From Gemmatimonadota bacterium (GTDB lineage: Bacteria; Gemmatimonadota; Gemmatimonadetes; Gemmatimonadales; Gemmatimonadaceae), in the NCBI GenBank assembly GCA_028287235.1, contig JAQBQB010000002.1, forward strand, positions 411,744 through 475,743: 64,000 nt of DNA, in the 5' to 3' direction. Both the position numbers and the translations under genes were made by a program. The first letter of the stretch is position 1. The number at the start of each line of letters is the position of its first letter. This document shows, piece by piece, positions 44,688-53,528 of this stretch. The notes under the pieces were generated by a model. The model had not been told where the DNA came from. It made no database searches and saw only the letters and a list, made by a program, of their open reading frames with translations.

Positions 44688-45326
44688 CTATTCGCCCAGA
44701 CCGTGGGCGTAGGCGGCGATCTGCAAGCGGGTGTGCAGCGCCAGCTTGTCCATCACGTTTCGCACGTGGCTCTTCACCGTGTCCGTGGCGATGGTGAGAC
44801 GCTGCGCGATCTCCTTGTTGCTCATCCCCTCGGCGATGAGCGCGATGACCTCGCGCTCCCGTCGCGTCATCCGGACCTCCTCCAACGCGGCCTCCCCACG
44901 CTCCCGCACGGCCGCCTCGGCGATCTGCGAGAAGAGCGTGCTGGTCATGCGCGGCGGTAGCACGCGCTCTCCCTGCGCCACGGAGCGGATGGTGCCCACG
45001 AAGTCCTCGAACGTCGCGTCCTTGAGAATGAAGCCGGCGACGCCGGCGTTCACGAACTGCGCGATCTCTTCGTGGGCCGGAAGCAGGTCCATGACGATGA
45101 TGTGCGACTTCGCGGCTTCCTTCTGCATGCTTTCCGCCAAGCGCAGGCAATTCGCGTCGGGCAGGCCGATGTCGAGCAGTACCACCCGGGCCTGCGCCGC
45201 CTTCAACCTCGCGGTCTCGAGCCCGCTCGCGGCGAGGACCACCTCGACGTCGGGCAGCTCGTTGAGCATGTCCGTAATCCCTTCCCGAACGAGGCGATTG
45301 TCCTCGACAATGGCCACGGTGATCAT
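44688..45326 (-). CDS. NarL/FixJ-type response regulator (REC + LuxR HTH)
   Basis: 212 residues. Receiver domain: acidic pair in VAIVEDNRLV, phosphorylation Asp52 in VVLLDIGLPDA and Lys102 in FILKDAT. LuxR-type HTH about residues 145-205: LTRREREV-like start (MTRREREVIALIAEGMSNKE) and TDTVKSHVRNVMDKLAL. No histidine kinase is next to it; the partner is elsewhere. Transcribed away from the cytochrome gene's stop. Confidence 0.93.
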   Translation of the reverse strand: MITVAIVEDNRLVREGITDMLNELPDVEVVLAASGLETARLKAAQARVVLLDIGLPDANCLRLAESMQKEAAKSHIIVMDLLPAHEEIAQFVNAGVAGFILKDATFEDFVGTIRSVAQGERVLPPRMTSTLFSQIAEAAVRERGEAALEEVRMTRREREVIALIAEGMSNKEIAQRLTIATDTVKSHVRNVMDKLALHTRLQIAAYAHGLGE

Positions 45327-45416
45327 GTCCGACGTGCCCCGAGGGCGCCGGCGGCACTAACCGGTAGTTTATGCATGCGCTGGAATCTCTCACCGCACGC
45401 AGAATGACGCCACCCG

Positions 45417-46079
45417 TCACCGGCCCTCGGCGTTAATGAACGCGATCAGGGCGTCGATCTCGGAGCGCTGGAGCCCGAGAGCGGGCATCGTGAACTGCTG
45501 CCCCGGCTTCCGCGCGATCGATGGATCGGCGAGCAGCCGGGCGAGATAGTCGGCTTGATAGCGCCGCGGCGTAAGATCCGGGCCGACTCGGACGCTCATG
45601 TTCCCGCTCACCCCGTCATGCACGTGACAGGTCACGCATCCCTTCGCGACGAAGAGGCGCCTACCCACCTGCGCGGGAGCTTCCGGCGTACGCGGGCGCG
45701 TTCCGGCGGCTACCGCCGCGATCGGATAGAGCGTGACGTGACTACCGAGGAAGCCGCTGGCGATCGTGATGGTCCAGTCGCCAGCCCGAGGCACCGTCAG
45801 GGTCGCGCGATAGTGGCCGGGGCTTCCACTCGCGGGCGCCGATGATCTCACCTGGGGCGCCCCACCCTCCTCATCGACCGCGACCAGCGTGGGCGCGAGC
45901 TGGTCCAGAAGCTTCATGCCGTGCTGCCGAACCGTGAATCCAATCTTGACCGGCTGACCGACGACGAGCCCCGCCGGCAATTCATCTACGGTGATGACCG
46001 CCCAGCCTCCGAACGCGAACGCCGTGAGCGCCAGGCCGGCGAGTGTAAGTGCGGCGAGCTGCAGGAACCGAGTGCGCAT
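45417..46079 (-). CDS. Exported monoheme cytochrome c with N-terminal FixH/YtkA-like beta domain
   Basis: 220 residues with a signal/anchor (LAALTLAGLALTAFAFGGW). Residues ~30-125 form a beta-sandwich-like domain (VGQPVKIGFTVRQHGMKLLD, GHYRATLTVPRAGDWTITI) as in FixH/YtkA-type proteins. The C-terminus is a class I cytochrome c: CVTCH (148-152) and the axial Met in FTMPALGL. Likely periplasmic electron carrier, or a copper/heme chaperone-like hybrid. Monocistronic by spacing. Confidence 0.87.
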   Translation of the reverse strand: MRTRFLQLAALTLAGLALTAFAFGGWAVITVDELPAGLVVGQPVKIGFTVRQHGMKLLDQLAPTLVAVDEEGGAPQVRSSAPASGSPGHYRATLTVPRAGDWTITIASGFLGSHVTLYPIAAVAAGTRPRTPEAPAQVGRRLFVAKGCVTCHVHDGVSGNMSVRVGPDLTPRRYQADYLARLLADPSIARKPGQQFTMPALGLQRSEIDALIAFINAEGR

Positions 46080-46163
46080 CGAGACCTCCCGGGTGTGATT
46101 GTCCGCACCCGATTGGATGCTCCCCGGAAGGCCGGTGCTTACACGGCATGAGCCGGCAACGCG

Positions 46164-46637
46164 CTACGCCTGGTCGTACGCCTCCTGCAACGCCCGCATG
46201 TCGATCTTGCCCATCTTCATCATCGCCTGCATGACGCTCGCCGACTTCTTCGGATTCGGGTCGCCGAGCAGCTTGCCGAGCAGCGAGGGGACGACCTGCC
46301 ACGAGAGACCAAACTTGTCCTTCAGCCAGCCGCAGCGGCTCTCCTCGCCGCCGGCGGTAAGCTTGCCCCACAGGTCGTCGACCTCGGCTTGCGTTTCGCA
46401 GTTCACGAAGAAGGAAACGGCCGGCGTGAACGTGAAATGCGGTCCGCCGTTGAGCGCGAAGAACTCCTGTCCGTTCAGGTTGAACGTCACGGACACGACC
46501 GGTCCCTTGTCCCCGGGCCCCGCCCCGCCGGAGCGCGAGACCCTCCCAACCTTCGAGTTTTTGAATATGGAGACGTAGAAGTTCATCGCCTCTTCGGCAT
46601 TGTCGTTGAACCAGAGGAATGGCGTGATGTTTTGCAT
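46164..46637 (-). CDS. VOC-superfamily PhnB-like protein
   Basis: 157 residues starting MQNITPFLWFNDNAEEAMNF, then YVSIFKNSKVGRV and FFALNGGPHFTFTPAVSFFV: the PhnB/3-demethylubiquinone-methyltransferase-like VOC pattern. Function of these proteins is mostly unknown. Third gene of an ArsR-SRPBCC-VOC operon (10 bases after the broken SRPBCC gene), a common arrangement. Confidence 0.9.
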   Translation of the reverse strand: MQNITPFLWFNDNAEEAMNFYVSIFKNSKVGRVSRSGGAGPGDKGPVVSVTFNLNGQEFFALNGGPHFTFTPAVSFFVNCETQAEVDDLWGKLTAGGEESRCGWLKDKFGLSWQVVPSLLGKLLGDPNPKKSASVMQAMMKMGKIDMRALQEAYDQA

Positions 46638-46647
46638 GTGGAGCTCC

Positions 46648-47142
46648 CTATCGTATTTGGAGGTGAGCCAACAGATCGTCGAGCGCGTTGTAACCGGCCG
46701 CTACACCGTGCTCCATCGGCGACTTGAGGACCGCGTCGCGAATGTCCTTCGACGCATAGCGCACCGTGTTCGTGGCGGTGGTCTTGCCGTCTTGCTCGGT
46801 GAGCACCAGCGTGCCCACCGCTTCGCTCTCGTACCAGGGATCGTCGAACGTCTGGGTGTTCACGATCCGCTCGCCGGGCACGATCTCGCGATACACACCG
46901 CGCATGCCCATTGCCGCGTTGTCGGGACCGTGCCAGAGGTAGCGATAGGCGCCGCCGACCCGCAGCTCGACCTCGCACTCGTCCAGCGTCCACCCGCCGA
47001 ACACGCCGAGCCAGCGCTTGAGGAGCTCCGGCTTGGTGAAGGCGTCTTAGACCATCGCGCGCGAGGCGTCGAACACGCGCGTCATTGCGATCTCGACGTC
47101 GCTCGGCGTCGTGATCCGCAGCCCACCGGGGTTCATCATCAT
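46648..47142 (-). pseudogene. SRPBCC/AHSA1-type protein interrupted by an in-frame TAA
   Basis: Reads through as 164 codons with one TAA at codon 32 (47047-47049). Before it: MMMNPGGLRITTPSDVEIAM and TRVFDASRAMV; after it, in the same frame, DAFTKPELLKRWLGVFGG, then ELRVGGAYRYLWHG and PMEHGVAAGYNALDDLLA, a normal AHSA1 domain. Relatives have Tyr, Phe or Trp at the stop position (VYDAFTKPE type), so a single TAC-to-TAA change explains it. GGAG lies eight bases before the start. Either a recent null mutation or a sequence error; restart at an internal GTG (47004) would lose the first beta strand. Confidence 0.82.
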
Positions 47143-47155
47143 GGTTCGATCTCCG

Positions 47156-47524
47156 TTAGCGTTTCGTGCGTGCACGTTTCTTCTGCTTGGCCTGCATCTC
47201 GCCGAGCAGGGCGTCGAGATTCTGGAACGAGCGCTCCCAGTACCGGCGGTAGCGCTCGAGCCATTCGTCGGCCTCGGCGAGCGGCTTCGCCTCGAGCCGC
47301 CGCGGACGCCGCTGCGCGTCATGTCCGCGCGTGATCAGACCGGCGCGCTCCAGCACCTTGAGGTGCTTGGAGATCGCGGGCTGGCTCATGGCGAACGGCT
47401 CGGCCAACTCGGCGACCGAGGCGTCGCCCGCGGCGAGGCGGGCGAGAATGGCGCGCCGCGTGGGGTCGGCCAGCGCGGCGAACGTGGCGTTGAGGGCTTC
47501 GTCGGTGGCGTGAGTGGCGATCAT
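47156..47524 (-). CDS. ArsR-family winged-helix regulator (copy 2)
   Basis: 122 residues: LNATFAALADPTRRAILARL, SVAELAEPFAMSQPAISKHL, KVLERAGLITRG. About two thirds identical by eye to copy 1 at 39535-39885. Heads an ArsR-SRPBCC-VOC operon (13 bases to the next start). This ArsR group represses its own operon in other bacteria. TAACC elements upstream (47525-47560) resemble those before copy 1. Confidence 0.92.
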   Translation of the reverse strand: MIATHATDEALNATFAALADPTRRAILARLAAGDASVAELAEPFAMSQPAISKHLKVLERAGLITRGHDAQRRPRRLEAKPLAEADEWLERYRRYWERSFQNLDALLGEMQAKQKKRARTKR

Positions 47525-47585
47525 CCATAACCTCGGGGTTTCATAACCGATAGGTAATGGACAAACGCACCGACGTCAAGCGCCG

Positions 47586-48902
47586 TTACGGATTCCCTAA
47601 CCCGTACAGCTTCGCCGCATTCCCGCGCAGCACCATGCGCGCGATCTCGAGCGCGCGGGCGCGGGTGATCTCGCCGTCGTCCATCATTCCGGTGAGCGCC
47701 AGGGCGAGCGCGTCGCGCCCCACGCTCGTGGTCTGCCAGCCGATCTCCTCCCAGTCGATCTGCGGCGTACCCGGCGAGAGGTCGGTCCCGAACAGGACCT
47801 TCTCCGGATACCACTCCAGCCAGTAGCGGAGCGTTCTCGCCAGCTCGCGCGGCGGCAGGAGCCACGTCTGCTCCGAGAAGTCCGTGTAGACGTTGGGCTT
47901 CATGAGCAGCGGAGCGACGGCGCTCGAGAACGGCCCTGCTCCGCCGTGCAGCAGGACGAAGCTCGTGCCGCGCAGCGTGGCGTCGTTCAACACGGGCTCG
48001 AGAAGCAGCGGGTTCGCGCCGGCGAGCGCGAAGTAGCCACCGCAGCCATAGCCCGTGTGAATGTGCACCGGCAGCCCGAGACGCCCCGCCTCGGCGGCGA
48101 TGTGATGGAAGATGTAGTCCTGCAGCGCCGTGTAGTCGGCGTCGCTCGGAACGCCGCCGGTCACGTAACGCGCGTACGTGCGCCGAGCGGTGGCTTGATC
48201 TCCGCGCGTGAAGTCGAGCGAGCGGAGATAGGCCGCCTCGAACTTCACCGCGACGGCGCCCTGCTGCCGTTGACGCTCCAGGGACGCCGTCACCACCTGC
48301 GACAGATAATCGTCGAGCGACGGCGGCAGCTGGCTCTTGTTGAGCGTTCTCAGATACCGGTCGAGCAGCTGCCGCTCGCGAACGAAGAAGATCTTTCGGT
48401 CGGGCGTTACCGCGGCAACATTCGTGTTGTCGAGCGGAAAAAGGAGCGCGTCGTCGAACGGCACCCAGCGGAAGCGCGGCGATGTGAGGCCGCGTCCCAT
48501 GAACTCACGGTTGGCGAGCTCGCTCTCGATGCCGAGATGGTCGAGCACCCACGCCGGATAGCTGTCGCCCTGTTCCCGTTTGATCCGCTGCTTGGCGGCG
48601 AGCAGATCGCGCACATGGGCCGGCGAAGCGTCCTCGTGCTTGTAGCCGAAGAGCGCCTTCCATGCCGCGATGAAGCGCGGATTCTCCGGCCGCCCGGTCA
48701 TCGTCGGGTTGGTCGGCTCGAGCGGGTCGCACGGCAGGGCGTCGAACTCGTCGTCATTCTGCCCCGCGGCGACGAGCGCCGGCGGGTGCGAGTGATTGTC
48801 GATCGCGCGGATGGCACGGATCGCCGACAGCAGCGCGGGATCGGGCTGCTGCGCGGCGGCAATTGTGGGGAGAACGAAGAGGAGTGCAACCAGGATTTTC
48901 AT
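47586..48902 (-). CDS. Exported amidohydrolase (amidohydrolase_2-type metal hydrolase)
   Basis: 438 residues from the ATG at 48902, with signal MKILVALLFVLPTIAAA. TIM-barrel metal hydrolase motifs: DNHSHP near residue 38, VHIHTGYGCGGYF, FVLLHGGAGPF and GTDLSPGTP, giving the usual His/Asp ligands. Family members hydrolyse or decarboxylate small aromatic or sugar-acid compounds; substrate not predictable. Convergent with nothing close; starts 105 bases before the OYE stop. Confidence 0.85.
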   Translation of the reverse strand: MKILVALLFVLPTIAAAQQPDPALLSAIRAIRAIDNHSHPPALVAAGQNDDEFDALPCDPLEPTNPTMTGRPENPRFIAAWKALFGYKHEDASPAHVRDLLAAKQRIKREQGDSYPAWVLDHLGIESELANREFMGRGLTSPRFRWVPFDDALLFPLDNTNVAAVTPDRKIFFVRERQLLDRYLRTLNKSQLPPSLDDYLSQVVTASLERQRQQGAVAVKFEAAYLRSLDFTRGDQATARRTYARYVTGGVPSDADYTALQDYIFHHIAAEAGRLGLPVHIHTGYGCGGYFALAGANPLLLEPVLNDATLRGTSFVLLHGGAGPFSSAVAPLLMKPNVYTDFSEQTWLLPPRELARTLRYWLEWYPEKVLFGTDLSPGTPQIDWEEIGWQTTSVGRDALALALTGMMDDGEITRARALEIARMVLRGNAAKLYGLGNP

Positions 48903-49006
48903 CGCGGCGTATCGGCGGAGTGGTAGGACGACAAACTCTGCCGGAGGATGCGGCGGCTTGCACCTGGTGGCAAGCCGCCCCACGGAACTATCAGGCGTCG
49001 CGTGGA

Positions 49007-50107
49007 CTATGCAGCGGCGGCGTCTGGATAGTCGATGAATCCGTCGGCGAACCCACCCGCCCCCGGCGCGAACCACGTGGCCTGGTTGGGCTCGGCCAAC
49101 GGCGCGCCGCGCTTCAGGCGCTCCACCAGATCCGGGTTCGAGATGAACGGCCGGCCGATCGATACGAGGTCGGCATCGCCGCTCGCCAACACGGCGTCGA
49201 TCACGTCGATGGTGTGGAACCCACCGTTCAAAATGATCGTGTTCGAGAAGATCTTGCGAATGGCATGCAGCGTGTCGACGGACACGCCGGGCGCGCCCAT
49301 GCTCTCCTGCTTGACGAGGTGCACGTAGACCACGCCGATCTTCTGCAGCTCCGCCGCGAGGTACGTGTACGTCTCGTGGATCTCGGGATAGTGCGGCATG
49401 TCGCCGTGCATGTTCCATGGCGATAGCCGAATCGCGGTGCGCTCCGCGCCGATCGCCTGAGCGACACCGCGCGTCACTTCGAGCACGAAGCGCGCACGAT
49501 TCTCGACGCTGCCGCCGTATTGATCCTTCCGCTGGTTGACGGCGGGATTGAGAAATTGCTCGAGCAGGTAGCCATTCGCTCCGTGAAGCTCCACGCCGTC
49601 GAAGCCCGCTTCCACCGCCAGCTCGGCGCTGCGCACGAACGCATCGCGCACGCCCTCCAACTCAGCGGCGCCAAGCTCGCGCGGCGTGCCGTTCGGCTGC
49701 ATCTGCTCCTGATCGGTCCACATCAATCCCTGCGCGGGAATCGCCGACGGCGCTACGCCCGCGGCATCCGCGGGCAGGTTGAGCGGGTGAAAGATGCGCC
49801 CGGTGTGCATCAGTTGGACGAAGATGCGACCTCCCGCTTCGTGCACCGCGCTGGTGACGCGCTTCCACTCGGCGACCTGCGTCTCGTTGAAGAGCCCGGG
49901 AATCCGTGAGTAGCCCAGTCCCTCTGGAGCCGGCGCGGTCCCCTCCGTCACGATGAGTCCCGCCGTCGCGCGCTGACGGTAGTACTCGGCGATCATCTCG
50001 TTCGGCACGTTGCCGAGCGCGCGACTGCGCGTCATCGGCGCCATCACGATGTGGTTGGCGAGGGTGAGCGAGCCAAGTGTGGCGGGTTCGAATGCTCTGT
50101 GCGTCAT
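49007..50107 (-). CDS. Old Yellow Enzyme, NemA/XenB-like alkene reductase
   Basis: 366 residues, the normal length. FMN/NADPH flavoprotein that reduces activated C=C bonds, nitroesters and quinones. Visible: NHIVMAPMTRSRA, QRATAGLIVTEGTAPA, VQLMHTGR, active-site His175-Asn178 with Tyr180 in ELHGANGYLLEQFLNP, and QYGGSVENRARF. Cytosolic. Monocistronic; the 246-base upstream region contains two matching palindromes that look like operators, so expression is probably inducible. Confidence 0.94.
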   Translation of the reverse strand: MTHRAFEPATLGSLTLANHIVMAPMTRSRALGNVPNEMIAEYYRQRATAGLIVTEGTAPAPEGLGYSRIPGLFNETQVAEWKRVTSAVHEAGGRIFVQLMHTGRIFHPLNLPADAAGVAPSAIPAQGLMWTDQEQMQPNGTPRELGAAELEGVRDAFVRSAELAVEAGFDGVELHGANGYLLEQFLNPAVNQRKDQYGGSVENRARFVLEVTRGVAQAIGAERTAIRLSPWNMHGDMPHYPEIHETYTYLAAELQKIGVVYVHLVKQESMGAPGVSVDTLHAIRKIFSNTIILNGGFHTIDVIDAVLASGDADLVSIGRPFISNPDLVERLKRGAPLAEPNQATWFAPGAGGFADGFIDYPDAAAA

Positions 50108-50170
50108 CGGTGCGGCGTCCGTTCAAGGGTGAAGAGGATGCGATTGGCAGTCAGTCTGTAAATAACTGTA

Positions 50171-50188
50171 TAGTTCAGATATGAACTA
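50171..50188. promoter_or_regulatory. Operator-like palindrome 1 upstream of the OYE gene
   Basis: TAGTTCAGATATGAACTA: 7-bp arms around GATA, 64 bases before the OYE ATG. Its core TTCAGATATGAA recurs as the reverse complement in palindrome 2. Confidence 0.65.
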
Positions 50189-50275
50189 CATGTCCAAGAA
50201 ACCTGCTCGATGTCGGGTCGAGCGGCCCACGCCTTCTAGCAAACTCGGCAGATGATCCATTCCGATAACACATGG

Positions 50276-50295
50276 ATCATTCATATCTGAATGAT
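50276..50295. promoter_or_regulatory. Operator-like palindrome 2 upstream of the OYE gene
   Basis: ATCATTCATATCTGAATGAT: 8-bp arms around TATC. The minus strand reads TTCAGATATGAA at the centre, identical to palindrome 1. A second pair ATGATCCAT (50252-50260) and ATGGATCAT (50272-50280) overlaps it. Confidence 0.65.
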
Positions 50296-50353
50296 ATATC
50301 GACAGGAGTGGCTGTCAAGTCCGCGACCTTACAATCGAAGCCCGCGGGTCGAC

Positions 50354-53254
50354 CTACCGGACGCTGCGGCGGCCATTCCGATTGGCGCCGTGCAGCTCCG
50401 ACACCGGCTTGGGTGGCGCGATGTAATACCCCTGCCCCAGCTCGCATCCGAGCTCTTGGAGTCGATTCCACTGCGCTTCGGTCTCGATGCCCTCGGCGAC
50501 AACCTGCATCCCGAGCTCCTTGCCGAGGCCGAGAATCGCTCGCGCGAGTGGCGATTCTGAATCGCCGTGACCCACCCGGTGAACGAATGAGCGATCGATC
50601 TTGAGCAAATCCACGGGGAAGCGTTCCAGGTAGCCGAGCGAGGAATATCCGGTCCCGAAGTCGTCGATCGCCAAGCGGACACCCAGCGCCTTGAGCGCGC
50701 GCAATCGGTCCAGCGTCGTCTCGCTGTCGTCGACGAGCATGCTTTCGGTCACCTCGATTGTCAGGTGTTCCGGACAAAGGCCCGTGGTCGCGAGCGCGTG
50801 CGCGACATCCTGCGGCAGCTCGGGTTGCAGGAGTTGTCGCGCCGAGAGATTCACCGTCACGCCGACGTCGGGCGTCTCGACCCCCGCCAGTCCGGCGAGC
50901 TGCCACGCCGCCGCCCGCGCGCAGGCTTCTCTCATGATCCATCGCCCAAGCGGGATTATCAGCCCGGTTTCTTCGGCGATTGGGATGAAATCCAGCGGCG
51001 AGACCACGCCGCGTTGCGGATGCTGCCACCGCACCAGTGCCTCGAATCCATGGATCTCGCCGGTGCGCAACGATGCGATCGGTTGGAAATGCAGAATGAA
51101 CGGCGGCTCGCCGCGACTCCCCGATTCTCGCGACTCGACCGAATCGCGCGATTCACACAGCTCGACAGCGCGCCGCAGTTCCGCCTCGAGCTCGAGACGC
51201 TTGCGCACCAGCTCGTGCATCGCCGGCTCGAAGACTTCATAGCGGCCCTTGCCGCGGCTCTTGGCGCGGTACATCGCGACATCGGCGTTCCGCAGCAGAT
51301 CCTCAGCGGTCTCCTGCTCGGTGGCGACGGCGATGCCCACGCTGACCGTCACGACGATCTCGATTCCCCCGACGACGCAGGGACGCGTGAATGCCTCGAT
51401 CACTCGCGCGGCCATGTGTGCGGCCATCGAGGCCACGTCCCCGGCCGACGGCTCCTCGATCAGAATCGCGAATTCGTCGCCGCCCAGTCGGGCGCACGTG
51501 TCCGACGGTCGCATGAGCGCATCGAGTCGCTGTGCGATGAGCCGCAGCAACTCGTCCCCGGCCGAGTGACCGAGACCGTCGTTGACCGACTTGAAGTTGT
51601 CGAGATCGAGAAACAAGACCGCGGGCCGCGCGCGCCCGCGGGCGGATCGTGCCAGCGCATGGCCGACGCGATCCCTGAACAGCGCGCGATTGGCCAGATC
51701 GGTGAGCGCGTCGTGAAACGCCTGATGTGCGAGTTGCGTCTCCAGCCGCTGTTGCTCCGTGACGTCGCGCAGATGTGTTTGAACCGCAGGCTGGCCGTTG
51801 AACGAGGTGGAGACGGATCTGGTCTCGACGTCGAGCATGCGTCCGTCGCTGTGCGGCATTCGGCACTGCGCGACCCCGGACCGTTCGGCGGCGGAAGCCT
51901 CGCTCGTTCCGACGTGATCCACCGACGCCGAATGCATGAGACCCGCCAAGGTGCGGCCGACGAGCGTGGATGCGGCGGGAATGCCGATCAGATTGGCCGC
52001 CGCCGGGTTTCCGTAGAGAACGCGGCCGCCCGCATGGAGCAGGATCGCTTCCGGGGATTGTTCCACGACGTCACGGAATCGCCGCTCGCTTTCGCGCAGC
52101 GCCGCCTCGGTGAGCTTACGCCGACTCACGTCGCGAATGATCGCCGTGAACAGCCGCTCTGATCCATCCGTCCATTCGCTGACGGACACTTCCATCGGGA
52201 ACACTGTATGGTCGCGGCGCACGCCCTCGAGCTCCACCGATCCCATGCCGCGGCGTGACCGATCATCGGCGGCGCGGGGCCGCAGACTGTCGAGCGATCG
52301 CGAGACGAGGTCGGTGGGCGTCAGCATGCACAGCGGCTGACCGAGTACTTCCGCCGCGGTGTAGTCGAAGGTGTCCTGTGCCGCCGCGTTCCAGAAAACA
52401 ATTTTGCCATCCACGTTGGCCGACACGATGGCGTCGGTCGCGGATTCCGTGAGCGATCGATATCGCGCCTCGCCGGCCTCCACGCGCTCGGCGAGGTGAC
52501 GTCCATGCTGCCGATCGAGTGCGGCGCCCAGCAAGCCGACGGTGAGCAGCACGATGGCCGCGATAGTGACCGCGATCGCCAGGCCGGAAGTCGCGAGCAC
52601 GGCATCGGTACCCATCGGCATGTCGACTGTCGGAGGCATGAAGCGGGCTGCCGCCATGGCCGTATAGTGCATGCCCGCGATGGCGAGCCCCATGACGCCC
52701 GCCGCCACACGCTTCGCCCAGCGCTCGCGAACGCTCCGCGTCTCGCCAAGGCGTCGAGCCAACGTGAGCGCGACGATCGACGCCGCGACCGCGATTCCGA
52801 TCGAGGTGATCACGAGCGGAGATGAATACGACAGATCGGCCGGCATGCGCATGGCGGCCATGCCCAGGTAGTGCATGCCGGCGATCGCGCCGCCCATCAG
52901 CACCCCGGCGCCGAGCAGGTTGGCCGTCTTCAGCCGTGGGCGGCTGGCGACGCCCAGCGCGAGCGCGGACGCCGCGATCGCCACCACCACGCTGCCGATC
53001 AACTCGGAGCCGTGATACCCGATGGGGAGTTGATGCGTGCCGGTTCGGAGCCCAAAGGCGAGCATACCGATGAAGTGCATGCTCCAAATGCCGACGCCCA
53101 TCACGCACGATCCGCCCGCCAACCAGGCGAGCCGGGCGCGCGGGTGAGCCGCCGTGGTGCGCCCGGCAACATCGAGGGCAACGTACGACGCCAGCGAGGC
53201 GATGAGAACCGAGAGCGCGACGAGCCGAACGTCGTAACTCGTCGAGATGGGCAT
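50354..53254 (-). CDS. MHYT-PAS-GGDEF-EAL cyclic-di-GMP enzyme
   Basis: 966 residues from the ATG at 53254 (MPISTSYDVRLVALSVL); a longer frame to 53311 lacks support. Seven membrane helices form the MHYT sensor with the copper-binding-type motifs SMHFIGM, GMHYLGM and GMHYTAM. Two PAS domains follow (AAQDTFDYTAAEVLG; RRFRDVVEQSPEAILL). GGDEF is intact with an inhibitory RxxD site five residues before it (RPSDTCARLGGDEF). EAL has GFEALVRW, DDFGTGYSSL and KIDRSF intact. So both synthesis and breakdown of c-di-GMP are possible. Inner membrane. Confidence 0.95.
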   Translation of the reverse strand: MPISTSYDVRLVALSVLIASLASYVALDVAGRTTAAHPRARLAWLAGGSCVMGVGIWSMHFIGMLAFGLRTGTHQLPIGYHGSELIGSVVVAIAASALALGVASRPRLKTANLLGAGVLMGGAIAGMHYLGMAAMRMPADLSYSSPLVITSIGIAVAASIVALTLARRLGETRSVRERWAKRVAAGVMGLAIAGMHYTAMAAARFMPPTVDMPMGTDAVLATSGLAIAVTIAAIVLLTVGLLGAALDRQHGRHLAERVEAGEARYRSLTESATDAIVSANVDGKIVFWNAAAQDTFDYTAAEVLGQPLCMLTPTDLVSRSLDSLRPRAADDRSRRGMGSVELEGVRRDHTVFPMEVSVSEWTDGSERLFTAIIRDVSRRKLTEAALRESERRFRDVVEQSPEAILLHAGGRVLYGNPAAANLIGIPAASTLVGRTLAGLMHSASVDHVGTSEASAAERSGVAQCRMPHSDGRMLDVETRSVSTSFNGQPAVQTHLRDVTEQQRLETQLAHQAFHDALTDLANRALFRDRVGHALARSARGRARPAVLFLDLDNFKSVNDGLGHSAGDELLRLIAQRLDALMRPSDTCARLGGDEFAILIEEPSAGDVASMAAHMAARVIEAFTRPCVVGGIEIVVTVSVGIAVATEQETAEDLLRNADVAMYRAKSRGKGRYEVFEPAMHELVRKRLELEAELRRAVELCESRDSVESRESGSRGEPPFILHFQPIASLRTGEIHGFEALVRWQHPQRGVVSPLDFIPIAEETGLIIPLGRWIMREACARAAAWQLAGLAGVETPDVGVTVNLSARQLLQPELPQDVAHALATTGLCPEHLTIEVTESMLVDDSETTLDRLRALKALGVRLAIDDFGTGYSSLGYLERFPVDLLKIDRSFVHRVGHGDSESPLARAILGLGKELGMQVVAEGIETEAQWNRLQELGCELGQGYYIAPPKPVSELHGANRNGRRSVR

Positions 53255-53528
53255 TCGATGATATTGGCGGGAAGCGTCCACCGCGCAAGGAAGGGTAGCC
53301 CGGTGCTTCAAGTCTCGGCCGTCGCGACGACGACTTGATACGACGGGCGGGAAAACCTACGGCGGGCCGGTCTTCCGCACTTGGGAGGCCGACTCGCTCG
53401 ATTCGTTCCACTCGCTAAAGTTTTTCCCAGACGCGCCGATACTCATCGCAGCGAACACTGCCCCACAACCCCGACGCCACCCCGCCGGATGGAGTTCGCC
53501 CATTCATTCCTTCTCCCAAGGTGGCCTC

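Noticed and set aside
46648..47142. Programmed readthrough or selenocysteine at the internal stop
   Set aside because: The codon is TAA, not TGA, with no supporting structure, and homologues have an ordinary aromatic residue there.
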